From the NCBI RefSeq assembly GCF_000514775.1, contig NZ_AZWO01000045.1:1-33902 (forward strand): a stretch of 33,902 bases of DNA, written 5' to 3'. The notes under the pieces were generated by a model that saw only the letters and a list, made by a program, of their open reading frames with translations, ran no database searches and was not told the DNA's origin. Positions 1 to 8,863 of the stretch are shown here, piece by piece. Source of the DNA: Salinispora pacifica CNR114. GTDB taxonomy: Bacteria > Actinomycetota > Actinomycetes > Mycobacteriales > Micromonosporaceae. Position numbers and translations under genes: made by a program. How positions within the stretch are numbered: position 1 is the stretch's first letter; each line of letters begins with the position of its first letter.

Positions 1-66
1 CCGACGGGCGCTTCATACTGCCTTCTCTGGGTGTGCTTGTGGGATGGGTTTGGATCGCTGCTGCGG

Positions 67-645
67 TCAGTCTCGCGCCCTGATGGGCGAGCCGGGCGAC
101 TGCGTCCGGGTCGGTGTCCAGTTTTTGGTGAAGATCCAGTCGAGGCCGTCCTCTCCGGCGGTGTCGAGATGTTCGGCGCGGCGCAGTCCTGTTCGGCCGG
201 CGACTGTGGCGGAAGCGATGTTGTCCGGGCGGACGCGAGCGATGATCCGACGGTCTGGCAGGTTGGTGGTTGCCCAGGTGACGACTGCGGTCGCGGCTTC
301 GGTAGCGATGCCGTTTCCCCAGGCGGCCGGGTCCAGGCGGTAGAAGAGGTTGAGTACCTGCTGGTCCTGCAGGTGCATGAGCTTGAGTCCGCAGAAGCCG
401 AAGATGCCGTGCTGGGCGTCGGCCTCACGAGGGTGGATGACCCAGTAGCCGAAGCCGTGCTGGTCCCACCGGTGGTAGCGGTCTTCGGCGTCGGCGCGGG
501 TGGCGAGCATGTCGGCCGGGTTGTGGGCGCATGCCGCCGGGTCGTGGTGGATGCGGTAGATCGTGTCGATGGCCGCCCGGGTGGGTCGCCGCAGGGCCAA
601 TCGCGTGGTCAGCAGTTCGTTGTGACCGAGCTGATCATCGCCCAT
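67..645 (-). CDS. GNAT family N-acetyltransferase (RimJ/RimL-like)
   Basis: A 192-residue protein with the layout of RimJ/RimL-type GNAT enzymes, which move an acetyl group from acetyl-CoA to an amine on a protein or small molecule. Near residues 108-125 the acetyl-CoA-binding loop reads AAWGNGIATEAA, the Q/R-x-x-G-x-G/A pattern following a beta strand (LNLFYRLDP). Further on, RPDNIASATVAGRTGLRR matches the usual 'N-x-x-S...G' helix before the last strands. The ATG at 645 has GAAAGGA eight bases upstream. The substrate cannot be told. It lies 66 bp downstream of the recombinase gene on the same strand and may be a passenger of that cassette or simply host flank. Family assignment is firm, function is not. 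Confidence 0.9.
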   Translation of the reverse strand: MGDDQLGHNELLTTRLALRRPTRAAIDTIYRIHHDPAACAHNPADMLATRADAEDRYHRWDQHGFGYWVIHPREADAQHGIFGFCGLKLMHLQDQQVLNLFYRLDPAAWGNGIATEAATAVVTWATTNLPDRRIIARVRPDNIASATVAGRTGLRRAEHLDTAGEDGLDWIFTKNWTPTRTQSPGSPIRARD

Positions 646-711
646 GGTGGTGGTCCTTTCATGGCGTTCTGTCGGTTTCTGTCCGACGTTGCAACGCTCG
701 GGCTGCTCAGG

Positions 712-2757
712 TCAGCTTCGGGATGGGTTCTTGGGCGTGAGCCGGAACGATCGAGCGACTTTCTGCCGGTAGATCTGCTGTGTTGCGGGGTCCCAGGGGA
801 TGCACCAGCGTCCGCCGGGTGCCCGGCGGGCTGGTACTTGACCTTTGATGAGCCAGTTGTAGATGGCGTCGGCGGGGATGCCGAGTTGGGCGGCGGCGTG
901 TTTGACGCTGATCTCGCCATCTTGGATGGCCACGGTTCGGGGTGCCCAGATCTTGTAGGCGTCGCGGACACGGGCGACGCCTGCGGCGGTGAAGGGTTTG
1001 CCTTTGCCGGTGAGCAGGCCGGCGGCGTTGAGCCGTTCGGCGAGTTGTTCGCTGGTGTGCGTGGCGCCGTAGCGGCGGACCAGCTCGAGAGCGCCGGCGG
1101 GAGTGCGGCCGGGCCCGTGCCGCAGCGCGGTGAGTTCGTCGGTGGCGCCGGTGTGCCAGCGGACACCGATGCGGACGCTGTCGTCGTCGGTGGCGGGCAG
1201 CAGGGTGATGTCGGCGATCAGGCTGCGCAGCAGCCGTTTGCGGTCGCGGTGGCTGGTGGTGGGGCTGTCCCACAACCGTGGCAGGTCAGCAGCCAAGGCT
1301 TGCAGCGCGTTGCGCTGGGGCGCTGGGGCGCTGGTGGCGTGTGCGGTGGCCAGCGCCGCTTCGGCGTCAGCGAGTTGGGCCAGCTTGGCTTCCCATCGGC
1401 TCTCCAGGCTTCGGGCTACCAGGCGATTTTCTGGCTCGACGTTGGTGAACGCTCGTTCGGCGCGGTCGGCTTCGTAGCGGGCGCGTTGCACGGCCAGTTC
1501 GGCGGCCCGGTGGGTGCGCACGCGGCGGTCGGTGACTTCGTCGCTGGCGGCCAGCGCGATCGTGATGTGTTGTTCGGTGATGGTGTCGAGGAACAGGGCG
1601 CTGACGGCCGCGTCGACGGTGGTCGCGACCACGGTCCGGCACTGCGGGGTGCGGATCGAGTCTTTGACCTGGCAGGTGTAGGTCGCGCGGGCGTCGCCGC
1701 GGTCGTAGCGGGTGCCGACCCGGCCGCCGCAGACACCGCAACTGATGATGCCCTGACACAGCGCGGTCCCTTCCCGGGCCGGGCGGGCACCGCGTTGGGT
1801 GTTGTTCGCGGCGAGTTTCACCTCGATGTCAAGGTATTCCTGCCAGCTGATGTAGCCCTCATGGTGGTCTTGGATGGTGACCGTCCAGTCCTCGCGGGCG
1901 CGTTTACGGCGCGAGCTGCGCACCGTCCCGTCGGGTTGCACCCGGCGTCTCTCGGTGGAACGGCCGAAAGTGTAGGCGCCGGCGTAGGCCGGGTTCTTCA
2001 ACGCCTGCAGCACCCGGGCGTGGGTCAGCTTGCCCCACTTGAGGTTGCCTGCCCATGCTCCGCCCCAAGTGCGTTGCGGGAACAGCCGGCCCGCGGCGTC
2101 GAAGGCGCGCATCACCGCGAGCGCGGAACCGCCGCGGTGGAACTCAGCGAACAGGTCCGTGACCGCGCCCTGGATCTGCTCGTCGGGGTCCTTGACGACG
2201 TCTCCGTCAGCGTCGTACACGAGGCCGACCGGCAGCGGGTGCCGCAGCTCACCGCGCTGCGCTGCCGCCAGCTTCGCGCCGTGCAGCCGGCCCATCAGAA
2301 AGTGCAGTTCAATCTCACTCATCTGACCCTTGAGGCCGAGCAGCAACCGGTCGTTGACGTTACCCAGGTCGTAGACGCCGTCGGCGTCGATCAGCAGGGT
2401 GTCGGTGAGACGGGCCAGCTCCATCAACCGGGTCAGGTCGGCGTTCGAACGGCCGAACCGGGACACCTCCAACCCGAACACCGCGCCGACCTCGCCCATG
2501 CAAATCCGCGCCACGATGTCGCGGAAGCCATCGCGTTCGGAGCCGAACCGCCCGGACATCCCCAGATCGGCGTCGATCACGACGATCTGCTCGGCCAGCC
2601 AGCCGAGCTCCGCGGCGATCGCCGTCAACCCGTACTGCCGAGTCGTCGACTCGGTGTTCTCCCGCACCTGGGCGAGGGTCGACTGACGCACATACACGAT
2701 CGCCTGCCGGCTCAGATGCGACGACATGACCTTCGGCGACGGCTTCACCAGCCGCAC
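712..2757 (-). CDS. Serine recombinase (y4bA-like family) with zinc ribbon and C-terminal helix-turn-helix
   Basis: A 681-residue site-specific DNA recombinase. The resolvase-type catalytic domain is at the N-terminus: AIVYVRQST puts the catalytic serine at about residue 26 with Arg24 beside it, followed by LGMSGRFGSERDGF and EVSRFGRSNADL, hallmarks of serine recombinases. A recombinase domain follows, then a zinc ribbon around residues 340-385 (CGVCGG ... YTC ... QC), then a coiled-coil-like stretch. The C-terminus has a separate DNA-binding unit (AAQLGIPADAIYNWLIKGQ) resembling excisionase/MerR-type helices. The 'HLxRxAIVYVRQST..QV..N.EST.RQYGL' signature fits the y4bA-like recombinases better than phage integrases (family knowledge). 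The start is GTG 2757, overlapping the upstream gene by 13 nt; an internal ATG at 2727 is an alternative. It probably mobilises the cassette or the whole element. Confidence 0.9.
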   Translation of the reverse strand: MRLVKPSPKVMSSHLSRQAIVYVRQSTLAQVRENTESTTRQYGLTAIAAELGWLAEQIVVIDADLGMSGRFGSERDGFRDIVARICMGEVGAVFGLEVSRFGRSNADLTRLMELARLTDTLLIDADGVYDLGNVNDRLLLGLKGQMSEIELHFLMGRLHGAKLAAAQRGELRHPLPVGLVYDADGDVVKDPDEQIQGAVTDLFAEFHRGGSALAVMRAFDAAGRLFPQRTWGGAWAGNLKWGKLTHARVLQALKNPAYAGAYTFGRSTERRRVQPDGTVRSSRRKRAREDWTVTIQDHHEGYISWQEYLDIEVKLAANNTQRGARPAREGTALCQGIISCGVCGGRVGTRYDRGDARATYTCQVKDSIRTPQCRTVVATTVDAAVSALFLDTITEQHITIALAASDEVTDRRVRTHRAAELAVQRARYEADRAERAFTNVEPENRLVARSLESRWEAKLAQLADAEAALATAHATSAPAPQRNALQALAADLPRLWDSPTTSHRDRKRLLRSLIADITLLPATDDDSVRIGVRWHTGATDELTALRHGPGRTPAGALELVRRYGATHTSEQLAERLNAAGLLTGKGKPFTAAGVARVRDAYKIWAPRTVAIQDGEISVKHAAAQLGIPADAIYNWLIKGQVPARRAPGGRWCIPWDPATQQIYRQKVARSFRLTPKNPSRS

Positions 2758-3125
2758 CCGCGTTCAGCAGCGCCTCGAGCATGTTCGCCACCGCCATCAC
2801 CGCTTGACGCAGGTCCGGCCCGCTCAACCACCCTCGTCTCCGGCTCGTCCGAGCCATCCCAGTCCCGCTCAGGAGCCACCTCATGAGTACTGCCTGTCCG
2901 CGCCACGTCGATGGCGTCGACCAACGCCCGCGCGGCAACCAGCCCCTCAACAGCAAGCCGATCCGACGACGCCGGCACACCACGATCCGTCCACTCCTGA
3001 CGCACCGTGACCCGCCGCCTCCCGTCGACCTCGCACATGAACCACAACCCGGTGCGTTTACGCATCGTGATCAACACCGTAAGGCACCGACCATTCAGAG
3101 GATGGAAAGGGTGGGTGATCGTCAA
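2745..3125 (-). CDS. Small recombinase partner with THPFHPL motif (DUF5372-like)
   Basis: About 126 residues. Its N-terminus reads TITHPFHPLNGRCLTVL, a motif I associate with the small proteins (DUF5372-like) encoded directly in front of y4bA-type recombinases; the middle (CEVDGRRRVTVRQEWTDRGVP) also fits that family's short beta-rich fold. The C-terminal third is Gly/Glu/Arg-rich and less typical. It overlaps the recombinase start by 13 nt, so the two are co-translated. The start is uncertain: TTG at 3125 sits just before the conserved motif, GTG at 3167 is the longest form, and ATG at 3065 would cut the motif off. With the TTG start its first base is also the first base of the plus-strand PrgI gene, an odd head-to-head junction. 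Biochemical role unknown. Confidence 0.65.
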   Translation of the reverse strand: MTITHPFHPLNGRCLTVLITMRKRTGLWFMCEVDGRRRVTVRQEWTDRGVPASSDRLAVEGLVAARALVDAIDVARTGSTHEVAPERDWDGSDEPETRVVERAGPASSGDGGGEHARGAAERGCGW

Positions 3126-4090
3126 TGAGTCCGAAGAGTACCTGGACGGACGAGCCTTATAGGACACGGGTTCCCGCCGACGTCGAGCGGGCTGATCGCA
3201 TCGCGTTCGGTATGACCGGGCGGCAGTTGGTCATCCTGACCGTCACCGGCCTGGTGCTGTACGCGGCGTGGACCGCCCTCGCGGCGGTGGTGCCGCCGCT
3301 GGTCTTCGCCGCCTGCTGTGTGCCGATCCTCGGCGCGGCGTTCTACCTGGCCGTCGGTCGCCGCGACGGGATCAGCCTCGATGTGTGGCTGCGCGCCGCG
3401 CTGCGCCACTATCGTGCCCCGGGCCGGCTGGTGCCGTCCGAGGGCCCGATCACGCCGGCCCCGGCGTGGGTGTCCACCACGCGGGGGCCGGGTAACCGGC
3501 TTCCGCTGCCCGCACCGTTGCGGCTTCCGGCCAAGGGCATCACCGTCGATGGCCTGGTCGACCTCGGCCCCGACGGCACCACCGGCCTCGTCGCGGCCTC
3601 CACGGTGGCGTTCGGGCTGCGGACGCCGGCTGAGCAGAACGGCTTGGTCGCTGGGTTCGCCCGCTGGCTGCACTCGTTGGACGGGCCGGCGCAGATCCTG
3701 GTCCGCGCGCAGCGGGTCGATTTGACCCATGTGGCCGACCGGATCCTCGCCCAGGCACCAGGGCTGCCCGACCCCGCTCTGGAAGCGGCAGCCCGCTCAC
3801 ACGCTGGGTTCCTCGACGATCTCGCTACTCGGCGGGAGCTGCTGCACCGGCACGTCACCGTCGCGGTGCGCAGCAAGCGCGGCCCCGGCCACGCGGCCCA
3901 TCAGGCCGCCGAGACGGTGCGGGCGTTGTCCGGCTGCGAGGTCGCCGCGAGGGTGCTCGACCCGGCCGAGGCCGCCGGCACTCTCGCGGGCGCCCTCAAC
4001 CCCTGCGCGACGCCGTCCCTGTCGTCCCCGCCGGTGTTGGCCGGCGCGGGACGGGCCGTCCCCGACACCGATGGAAGTGAGGCGCCGTGA
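3125..4090 (+). CDS. PrgI-type membrane protein of a conjugative type IV secretion system (SCO6880-like)
   Basis: 321 residues. The start TRVPADVERADRIAFGMTGRQL is the typical opening of PrgI-domain proteins, which sit in the inner membrane beside the VirB4 ATPase in Gram-positive conjugation machines. Two adjacent hydrophobic helices lie at roughly residues 33-51 and 53-75; the rest, probably cytoplasmic, holds an Ala/Arg/Leu-rich domain ending near GRAVPDTDGSEAP. An in-frame TGA at 3116-3118 fixes the start no earlier than ATG 3125; a purine-rich GGAAAGGGTGGG lies 9-14 nt before it. Its stop overlaps the next start as GTGA, so it is translationally coupled to the VirB4 gene. In related actinobacterial operons a TrbL/VirB6-like channel gene usually precedes this one; here the recombinase cassette lies instead. 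Confidence 0.85.
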   Translation: MSPKSTWTDEPYRTRVPADVERADRIAFGMTGRQLVILTVTGLVLYAAWTALAAVVPPLVFAACCVPILGAAFYLAVGRRDGISLDVWLRAALRHYRAPGRLVPSEGPITPAPAWVSTTRGPGNRLPLPAPLRLPAKGITVDGLVDLGPDGTTGLVAASTVAFGLRTPAEQNGLVAGFARWLHSLDGPAQILVRAQRVDLTHVADRILAQAPGLPDPALEAAARSHAGFLDDLATRRELLHRHVTVAVRSKRGPGHAAHQAAETVRALSGCEVAARVLDPAEAAGTLAGALNPCATPSLSSPPVLAGAGRAVPDTDGSEAP

Positions 4091-5859
4091 ACCTGCTGAA
4101 CCGTCGTCGTCCCCATGCCGTCCCCGAGGTGGGGACGGCCGTCCCCGGCAGCCCGGACGCCGTCGAGGTAGCCGGCCGATCGGTGCGGGTCGCAGATGGC
4201 TACACCGCCGCTCTCGCCGTGACCGGCTACCCGGCCGAGGTCGGCCCCGGCTGGCTCGAACCCCTTCTCGCCTACCCGGGCCGGGTCGACGTGTCCTTGC
4301 ACATCGAACCCGTTCCGCCGGTGGTGGCGTCGCAGCGGCTACGTAAGCAGCGCGGCCGGATGGAGGCGAGCCGCCGGCAGGACGCCGCGAAGGGCCGCCT
4401 GGATGACCCGGAGCTGGACGCGGCAGCGGGGGACGCCGCCGCGTTGGCCGCCCGCGTGGCCAGGGGCGAGGCCAGATTGTTCCGGTTGGGCCTGTACCTG
4501 ACCGTGCACGCCGACACTGAGGACGAGCTCGCCGACCGGGTGACCGAGGCCCGTGCCCTCGCGTCGTCGCTGCTGCTGGATGTGGCCCCGGCGACCTGGC
4601 GGCAGCTTCAGGGCTGGATCACCGGCCTACCCCTCGCGTTCGACGCCCTCAACATGGGGCGCACGTTCGACACCGACGCCCTCGCCGCCGCGTTCCCCTT
4701 CACCTCCCCGGATCTACCCACTACGGCCGGGGACACCGGGATGGGTGTGCTCTACGGGCTGAACCTGCACTCCCCGGGTGTGGTGGTGTGGGACCGGTGG
4801 GCGCAACCCAACTACAACAGCGTGATCCTCGCCCGCTCCGGTGAAGGCAAGTCCTACCTGGCCAAGCTCGACCTACTACGCAACCTGTACCTCGGCGTCG
4901 AAGCCAGGGTTATCGACCCCGAAGACGAGTATGTCCGCCTAGCGGAGGCAGTCGGCGGGATCATCATCCGCCCCGGTACACCGGGAGTGCGGATCAACCC
5001 GCTCGACCTTTCTGCCGGGGACGGCGATGACGCTCTAGTGCGGCGGGCACTGTTCATGCAAACCTTCGTTGCCGTCCTCACCAGCGGCGACGGCACCACA
5101 GCTACCGGTGGGGTGTCCCCGCAGGAAGCCGCCGCCCTCGACGTCGCAGTCCTCGCCGCCTACCGGGGCATGGGCATCACCACCGACCCACGCACATGGC
5201 GGCGGCCAGCGCCGCTGCTGGCCGACGTCACCGAAGCACTGAAGGACACCGGTGAAGCAGGACAAACCCTCGCCGCGCGACTACACCCGTACGTCGCCGG
5301 CTCGTTCAAGGGCCTGTTCGACGGTCCCACCACCACGGCGGCGGACGGGCACCTCGTCGTCTACGCGATCAAAGACCTACCCGAGGAGCTGCAGCCCATC
5401 GGGACGCTGCTCATCCTCGACGCGATTTGGAAGACGGTCAGCACCACCAACCGCCGGGGGACGTCAGGTCGGCGGCTGGTGCTGGTGGACGAGGCGTGGC
5501 TGATGCTCCGGCAGGGCCTCGGCGCACAGTTCCTGTTCCGCCTGGCGAAGTCCGCCCGCAAGTACAACACCGGGCTGTCCGTGATTACGCAGGACGCCGC
5601 CGACGTGCTCGCCACCGAGGTCGGTCGGGCGGTGGTGTCGAATGCGGCAACGCAGGTGCTGCTACGGCAAGCACCGCAGGCCATCGACGCCGTCACCGAG
5701 GCATTCGGGCTCACCGACGGGGAACGGGCGTTCCTGCTGTCCAGCTCACGCGGTGACGCCCTCCTCGCAAGTGGCTCGTCGCGGGTGGCGTTTCACAGCC
5801 TTGCCTCCGACGTCGAGCACGACCTCGTGGTCACCGGTCCACCGACCGCCTGCCGGTAG
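4087..5859 (+). CDS. VirB4-type conjugation ATPase
   Basis: 590 residues. The C-terminal half is a RecA-like motor: Walker A ILARSGEGKSYLAK at about residues 248-261, EARVIDPEDEY just after it (a VirB4/TraC signature), and Walker B RRLVLVDEAWLML near residues 461-473, followed by KSARKYNTGLSVITQD, the arginine/sensor region of VirB4 proteins. The N-terminal half (LEPLLAYPGRVDVSLHIEP ... YLTVHADTEDEL) matches the VirB4 N-terminal domain that touches the channel. It powers assembly of, or transport through, the transfer channel at the inner membrane. The GTG start lies in a GTGA overlap with the PrgI gene. Slightly short for the family, but all nucleotide-binding motifs are present. Confidence 0.93.
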   Translation: MNLLNRRRPHAVPEVGTAVPGSPDAVEVAGRSVRVADGYTAALAVTGYPAEVGPGWLEPLLAYPGRVDVSLHIEPVPPVVASQRLRKQRGRMEASRRQDAAKGRLDDPELDAAAGDAAALAARVARGEARLFRLGLYLTVHADTEDELADRVTEARALASSLLLDVAPATWRQLQGWITGLPLAFDALNMGRTFDTDALAAAFPFTSPDLPTTAGDTGMGVLYGLNLHSPGVVVWDRWAQPNYNSVILARSGEGKSYLAKLDLLRNLYLGVEARVIDPEDEYVRLAEAVGGIIIRPGTPGVRINPLDLSAGDGDDALVRRALFMQTFVAVLTSGDGTTATGGVSPQEAAALDVAVLAAYRGMGITTDPRTWRRPAPLLADVTEALKDTGEAGQTLAARLHPYVAGSFKGLFDGPTTTAADGHLVVYAIKDLPEELQPIGTLLILDAIWKTVSTTNRRGTSGRRLVLVDEAWLMLRQGLGAQFLFRLAKSARKYNTGLSVITQDAADVLATEVGRAVVSNAATQVLLRQAPQAIDAVTEAFGLTDGERAFLLSSSRGDALLASGSSRVAFHSLASDVEHDLVVTGPPTACR

Positions 5860-5903
5860 ACCCCGCAGTTCCCCTCGACCACGTCTCGTCAGGAGCACTC
5901 CTC

Positions 5904-7280
5904 ATGTCCTTTTTCGGTAGGTTGTCACACCCCTCGTCCCCGCTGCTGGCCGCGCCGTCCCCGCCATCGTCCCCGTCCCCGACGCCGTCCCCGGGCGGGT
6001 GTGTGTCCGGTCGGGACGAGATGCCCGACGGGCTGCTCGGGGAACTGCTGTGCGGCACGTGGGGGCCGAAGGCGACAGCGGTGGCCGAGTTCGTCCGTAC
6101 CCGGTGGCCGCTGCTGCTTGCCGCCCTCGCCGTCTTGGTCGTCCTCGTCGTGGCGTGGCGGGTGTGGCGCCGCCGGGTTTGGCACTCTCACGCTGCGCAG
6201 GCGCGGTGGTTACAGATCGTTCCGCCGGTCACCGCTACCCCGGCCGCCACCGCCGGGCTGTGGCGGCTCCTTGCCACGGCGTTGCCCGCTCCGGGCCGGT
6301 GGGCGCTGCGCCCGGCCCGGATCGTGTGGGAGGTCCAGGCCGACCAGCACGGGATGCGCGCCGGACTGTGGCTGCCACCCGGGGTGAACCCGACCGCCGT
6401 CCTGCGGCTGCTGCAGCGCGGCTGGCCCGGGGTACGCGTCGGGCAGGCCCCGCCGCCGGCCGTGGCGGGCGGCACCGCCACTACCCTCGCGCTCCTGCCG
6501 ACGCAGCCGGACTGGCTGCCCCTCGTGGACGACCCGCCCAGCCCGATCACCACCCGGTTCGAAGGCTCCCGTCCGGAGGACGACCGGCTGCGGGCGGTGT
6601 TCGACGGGCTCGCCTCGGCCGGGCGTACCGGCGGCGGCTTGCTCCAGGTCCACATCAGCCGGGCACCGGCGCACCGGATGCGGGCACTGCGCCGCGCGAG
6701 CACCCATCCCGAACGTGCCCGCAAGACCCGGGGTGCGTCGCGGGCGGTGGGGCTGCTGGCCGACGGGCTGCGGGCGCTGATCCTCGGCGTACTCAAGGCG
6801 GTCACCCCCGGCCCGTCGGGCAGCGGCGGCTCGCGGCGGACCACGCATGACCCGTACCTAGCCGAGCTGGCGCGGCAGGCGCGCGGCAAGCTCAGCGGCG
6901 CCCCGCACCTACTCGTGGCCATCTACGCCACCGGGGCCGGTCCGACCAAGGCCGCCGCCCTGTCCGCAGCCGCCGACATCACCAGCGGGTTCGGACTCCT
7001 GTCAGCGCACTTCACCCGCCGCCGGCTGCGAGGCGGCACCACCGCGGCGGCGCAGCGGTGGGTGCCCGAGACCCGGATGAGTCTGGCCGCCGTCGGCGAG
7101 GCCGCCACTTTGGCCGGGCTGCCCGCCGAACCGGCCGCCTACGGTCTGCCCGCCGCCGCCTCACGCCGCCGCCCCGGGGGCCGTGACGTCTTCCGGACCG
7201 GCCCCGCCACCCGCCACCCCGCACCGCCGAAACCCGCCGACGACCCCGGCGACAAGCCGACCGTTTGGAGCATCCCGTGA
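5904..7280 (+). CDS. Single-pass membrane protein of the transfer operon
   Basis: 458 residues. The N-terminus is Pro/Ser-rich (PSPPSSPSPTPSP), with two cysteines near residues 33 and 50, then one strong transmembrane helix at about 68-86 and a basic stop-transfer stretch (WRVWRRR). The remaining ~370 residues are probably cytoplasmic, contain no motif I recognise, and read like a mixed alpha/beta domain (RIVWEVQADQHGMRAGLWLP). Proteins of this layout sit between the VirB4 and coupling-protein genes in actinobacterial operons of this type. I infer a partner of the coupling ATPase, perhaps supplying the membrane anchor that the ATPase downstream lacks. ATG 5904 follows a GGAG-containing site in the 44-nt gap after the VirB4 gene; its stop overlaps the next start as GTGA. 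Confidence 0.75.
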   Translation: MSFFGRLSHPSSPLLAAPSPPSSPSPTPSPGGCVSGRDEMPDGLLGELLCGTWGPKATAVAEFVRTRWPLLLAALAVLVVLVVAWRVWRRRVWHSHAAQARWLQIVPPVTATPAATAGLWRLLATALPAPGRWALRPARIVWEVQADQHGMRAGLWLPPGVNPTAVLRLLQRGWPGVRVGQAPPPAVAGGTATTLALLPTQPDWLPLVDDPPSPITTRFEGSRPEDDRLRAVFDGLASAGRTGGGLLQVHISRAPAHRMRALRRASTHPERARKTRGASRAVGLLADGLRALILGVLKAVTPGPSGSGGSRRTTHDPYLAELARQARGKLSGAPHLLVAIYATGAGPTKAAALSAAADITSGFGLLSAHFTRRRLRGGTTAAAQRWVPETRMSLAAVGEAATLAGLPAEPAAYGLPAAASRRRPGGRDVFRTGPATRHPAPPKPADDPGDKPTVWSIP

Positions 7281-8863
7281 CCACCACTCACCACCACGGC
7301 ACCGTGTCCGCCTCCGCCTCGCAGGGCCGCCGGCTTAACCTGGTGCCGCTTGACCAGCGGCACGGCCTGGGCGGCAAGGTGATCGGCGTTGCCAACGCCG
7401 GCCCCGCCACGAGGATTGGCATCTCCCTCAACGACTGCCGCTACCACCTGAACGTGCTCGGCCCCACCGGCACCGGCAAGACCACCCTGCTAATGAACAT
7501 GATCCTCGCCGACATCGAGGCGGGACGGGGCGTCGGCGCGTTCGACCCGGCCAAGGGCGACCTGATCCGCGACCTGCTCGACCGGATGCCAAAAGCGGCC
7601 GGTGACCGGCTGGTGCTGATCGACCCGGACGAGCGGCACGCACCACCGGCGATAAACCTGCTGGACCCGGCCGTGCACGGCGGCACCCCGCACGACGTAG
7701 CCGCCAACCTCACCTCCGTCATGAGCAAGGTGTGGGCGCGCTGGTGGGGCCACCGCTCCGCCGACATCTGCTACCACGCCCTGCTCACCCTGGCCCACCT
7801 CGAAGCATCCACCCTCGCGCAATTGCCGCGACTGCTGTCGGACACGGCGTGGCGCTCAGCACGGGTCAAGGCCGTGACCAACGCCGTGAAGGCGTGGGAA
7901 GGCAACACTCTGGGCGAGTTCTGGGAGGGCTTCGACGGTCTCCCGGCGGGTCAGCGCGCCGGGCTGACCGCGCCGTTGCTGTCGCGGCTGCGGCTGGTGC
8001 TGGCGCACCCGATGGCGAACTCGCTGTTCGGGGTTCCGGCCACCACGTTCTCCCTCGCTGACATCCTCGACGGCGGGGTGCTGTTGTGCCGGCTACCCAA
8101 AGGCGTCATCGGCGAGGACGGCACCCGCCTCATCGGCTCCTTGCTGCTGGCCGGGTTGTGGCAGGCCACCACCGCCCGCGCCCGCATCCCCGAGGACCAG
8201 CGCCCGGACGCCATGGTGGTGCTGGACGAGTGTCACAACTTCCTGCACCTGCCGATCGGCATCGATGACGCCCTCGCCGAGGCCCGCGGCCTGCACACCT
8301 CGTTCGTTCTGGCGCATCAGTACCTGGGTCAGCTCTCCGGGGAAATGGTCGAGGCGATCGACGCCAACGCCCGCAACAAGGTCTACTTCGCCCTCGCCCC
8401 GCGTGACGCAGTCGACCAGGCCCGCCACCTGCGCCCGTACCTGGACGACGGAGACCTCATCCGCCTCGGCGGCTACGAGGTCGTCCTGCGACCCGTAGCG
8501 AACGGCCGGGTCGTGCCACCGGCGACCGCTGACACCGAGCCCCCACCGCCGCCGATCAAGGGCCGCTCCGAAGCGCTGCGCAAGGCGGCACGCAAGCAGA
8601 CCGGGCTGTCACACAAGAACCGGCGGGAGCTGCTCGGCACGGCGGTGACGGTCACGGCGAGCACCGAGTCGGAGCCCTCGCCGCCGGTTCCCCTGGTCGG
8701 TCGCAACACCTTCGCCGCTCGGGGCGAGCGGTCTAACGAGGCCCCTCACGAGCCGTCCAACGAGGAATCCAACGAGGAATCCAACGAGTCCGAGGACTCG
8801 TTTGACCCCACCCCCTATAACACGCCATCCGCGCACGTCAACGGCGCTGAGGAGGTCTGGTGA
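7277..8863 (+). CDS. TraD/TraG-type coupling ATPase
   Basis: 528 residues. Walker A LNVLGPTGTGKTTLL lies near residues 58-72, FDPAKGDLIRDLL follows (typical of TraG/TraD-type ATPases), and Walker B AMVVLDECHNFLH is near 311-323, with SFVLAHQYLGQL as the sensor motif. These hexameric pumps link the relaxosome to the secretion channel and drive DNA through it. No N-terminal membrane helices are present, so membrane attachment probably depends on the preceding single-TM protein. I start it at GTG 7277, which forms a GTGA overlap with the upstream stop, the same arrangement used at 4087 and 8860; a TTG at 7265 would add four residues. The C-terminal tail is acidic and carries tandem SNEE repeats. 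Confidence 0.92.
   Translation: MTTTHHHGTVSASASQGRRLNLVPLDQRHGLGGKVIGVANAGPATRIGISLNDCRYHLNVLGPTGTGKTTLLMNMILADIEAGRGVGAFDPAKGDLIRDLLDRMPKAAGDRLVLIDPDERHAPPAINLLDPAVHGGTPHDVAANLTSVMSKVWARWWGHRSADICYHALLTLAHLEASTLAQLPRLLSDTAWRSARVKAVTNAVKAWEGNTLGEFWEGFDGLPAGQRAGLTAPLLSRLRLVLAHPMANSLFGVPATTFSLADILDGGVLLCRLPKGVIGEDGTRLIGSLLLAGLWQATTARARIPEDQRPDAMVVLDECHNFLHLPIGIDDALAEARGLHTSFVLAHQYLGQLSGEMVEAIDANARNKVYFALAPRDAVDQARHLRPYLDDGDLIRLGGYEVVLRPVANGRVVPPATADTEPPPPPIKGRSEALRKAARKQTGLSHKNRRELLGTAVTVTASTESEPSPPVPLVGRNTFAARGERSNEAPHEPSNEESNEESNESEDSFDPTPYNTPSAHVNGAEEVW
8756..8788 (+). repeat. 12-bp tandem repeat in the coupling ATPase tail
   Basis: TCCAACGAGGAA occurs twice in full (8756-8767, 8768-8779) and once as its first nine bases (8780-8788), encoding repeated Ser-Asn-Glu-Glu in the disordered acidic C-terminus. 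A related TCTAACGAG lies just upstream at about 8732. Such units change copy number by slippage without breaking the frame. Confidence 0.9.

Noticed and set aside
31..2886. 951-codon open frame on the plus strand
   Set aside because: It is the antisense of the recombinase, whose catalytic and zinc motifs are clear; its product is low-complexity Gly/Val/Ala-rich sequence without motifs.
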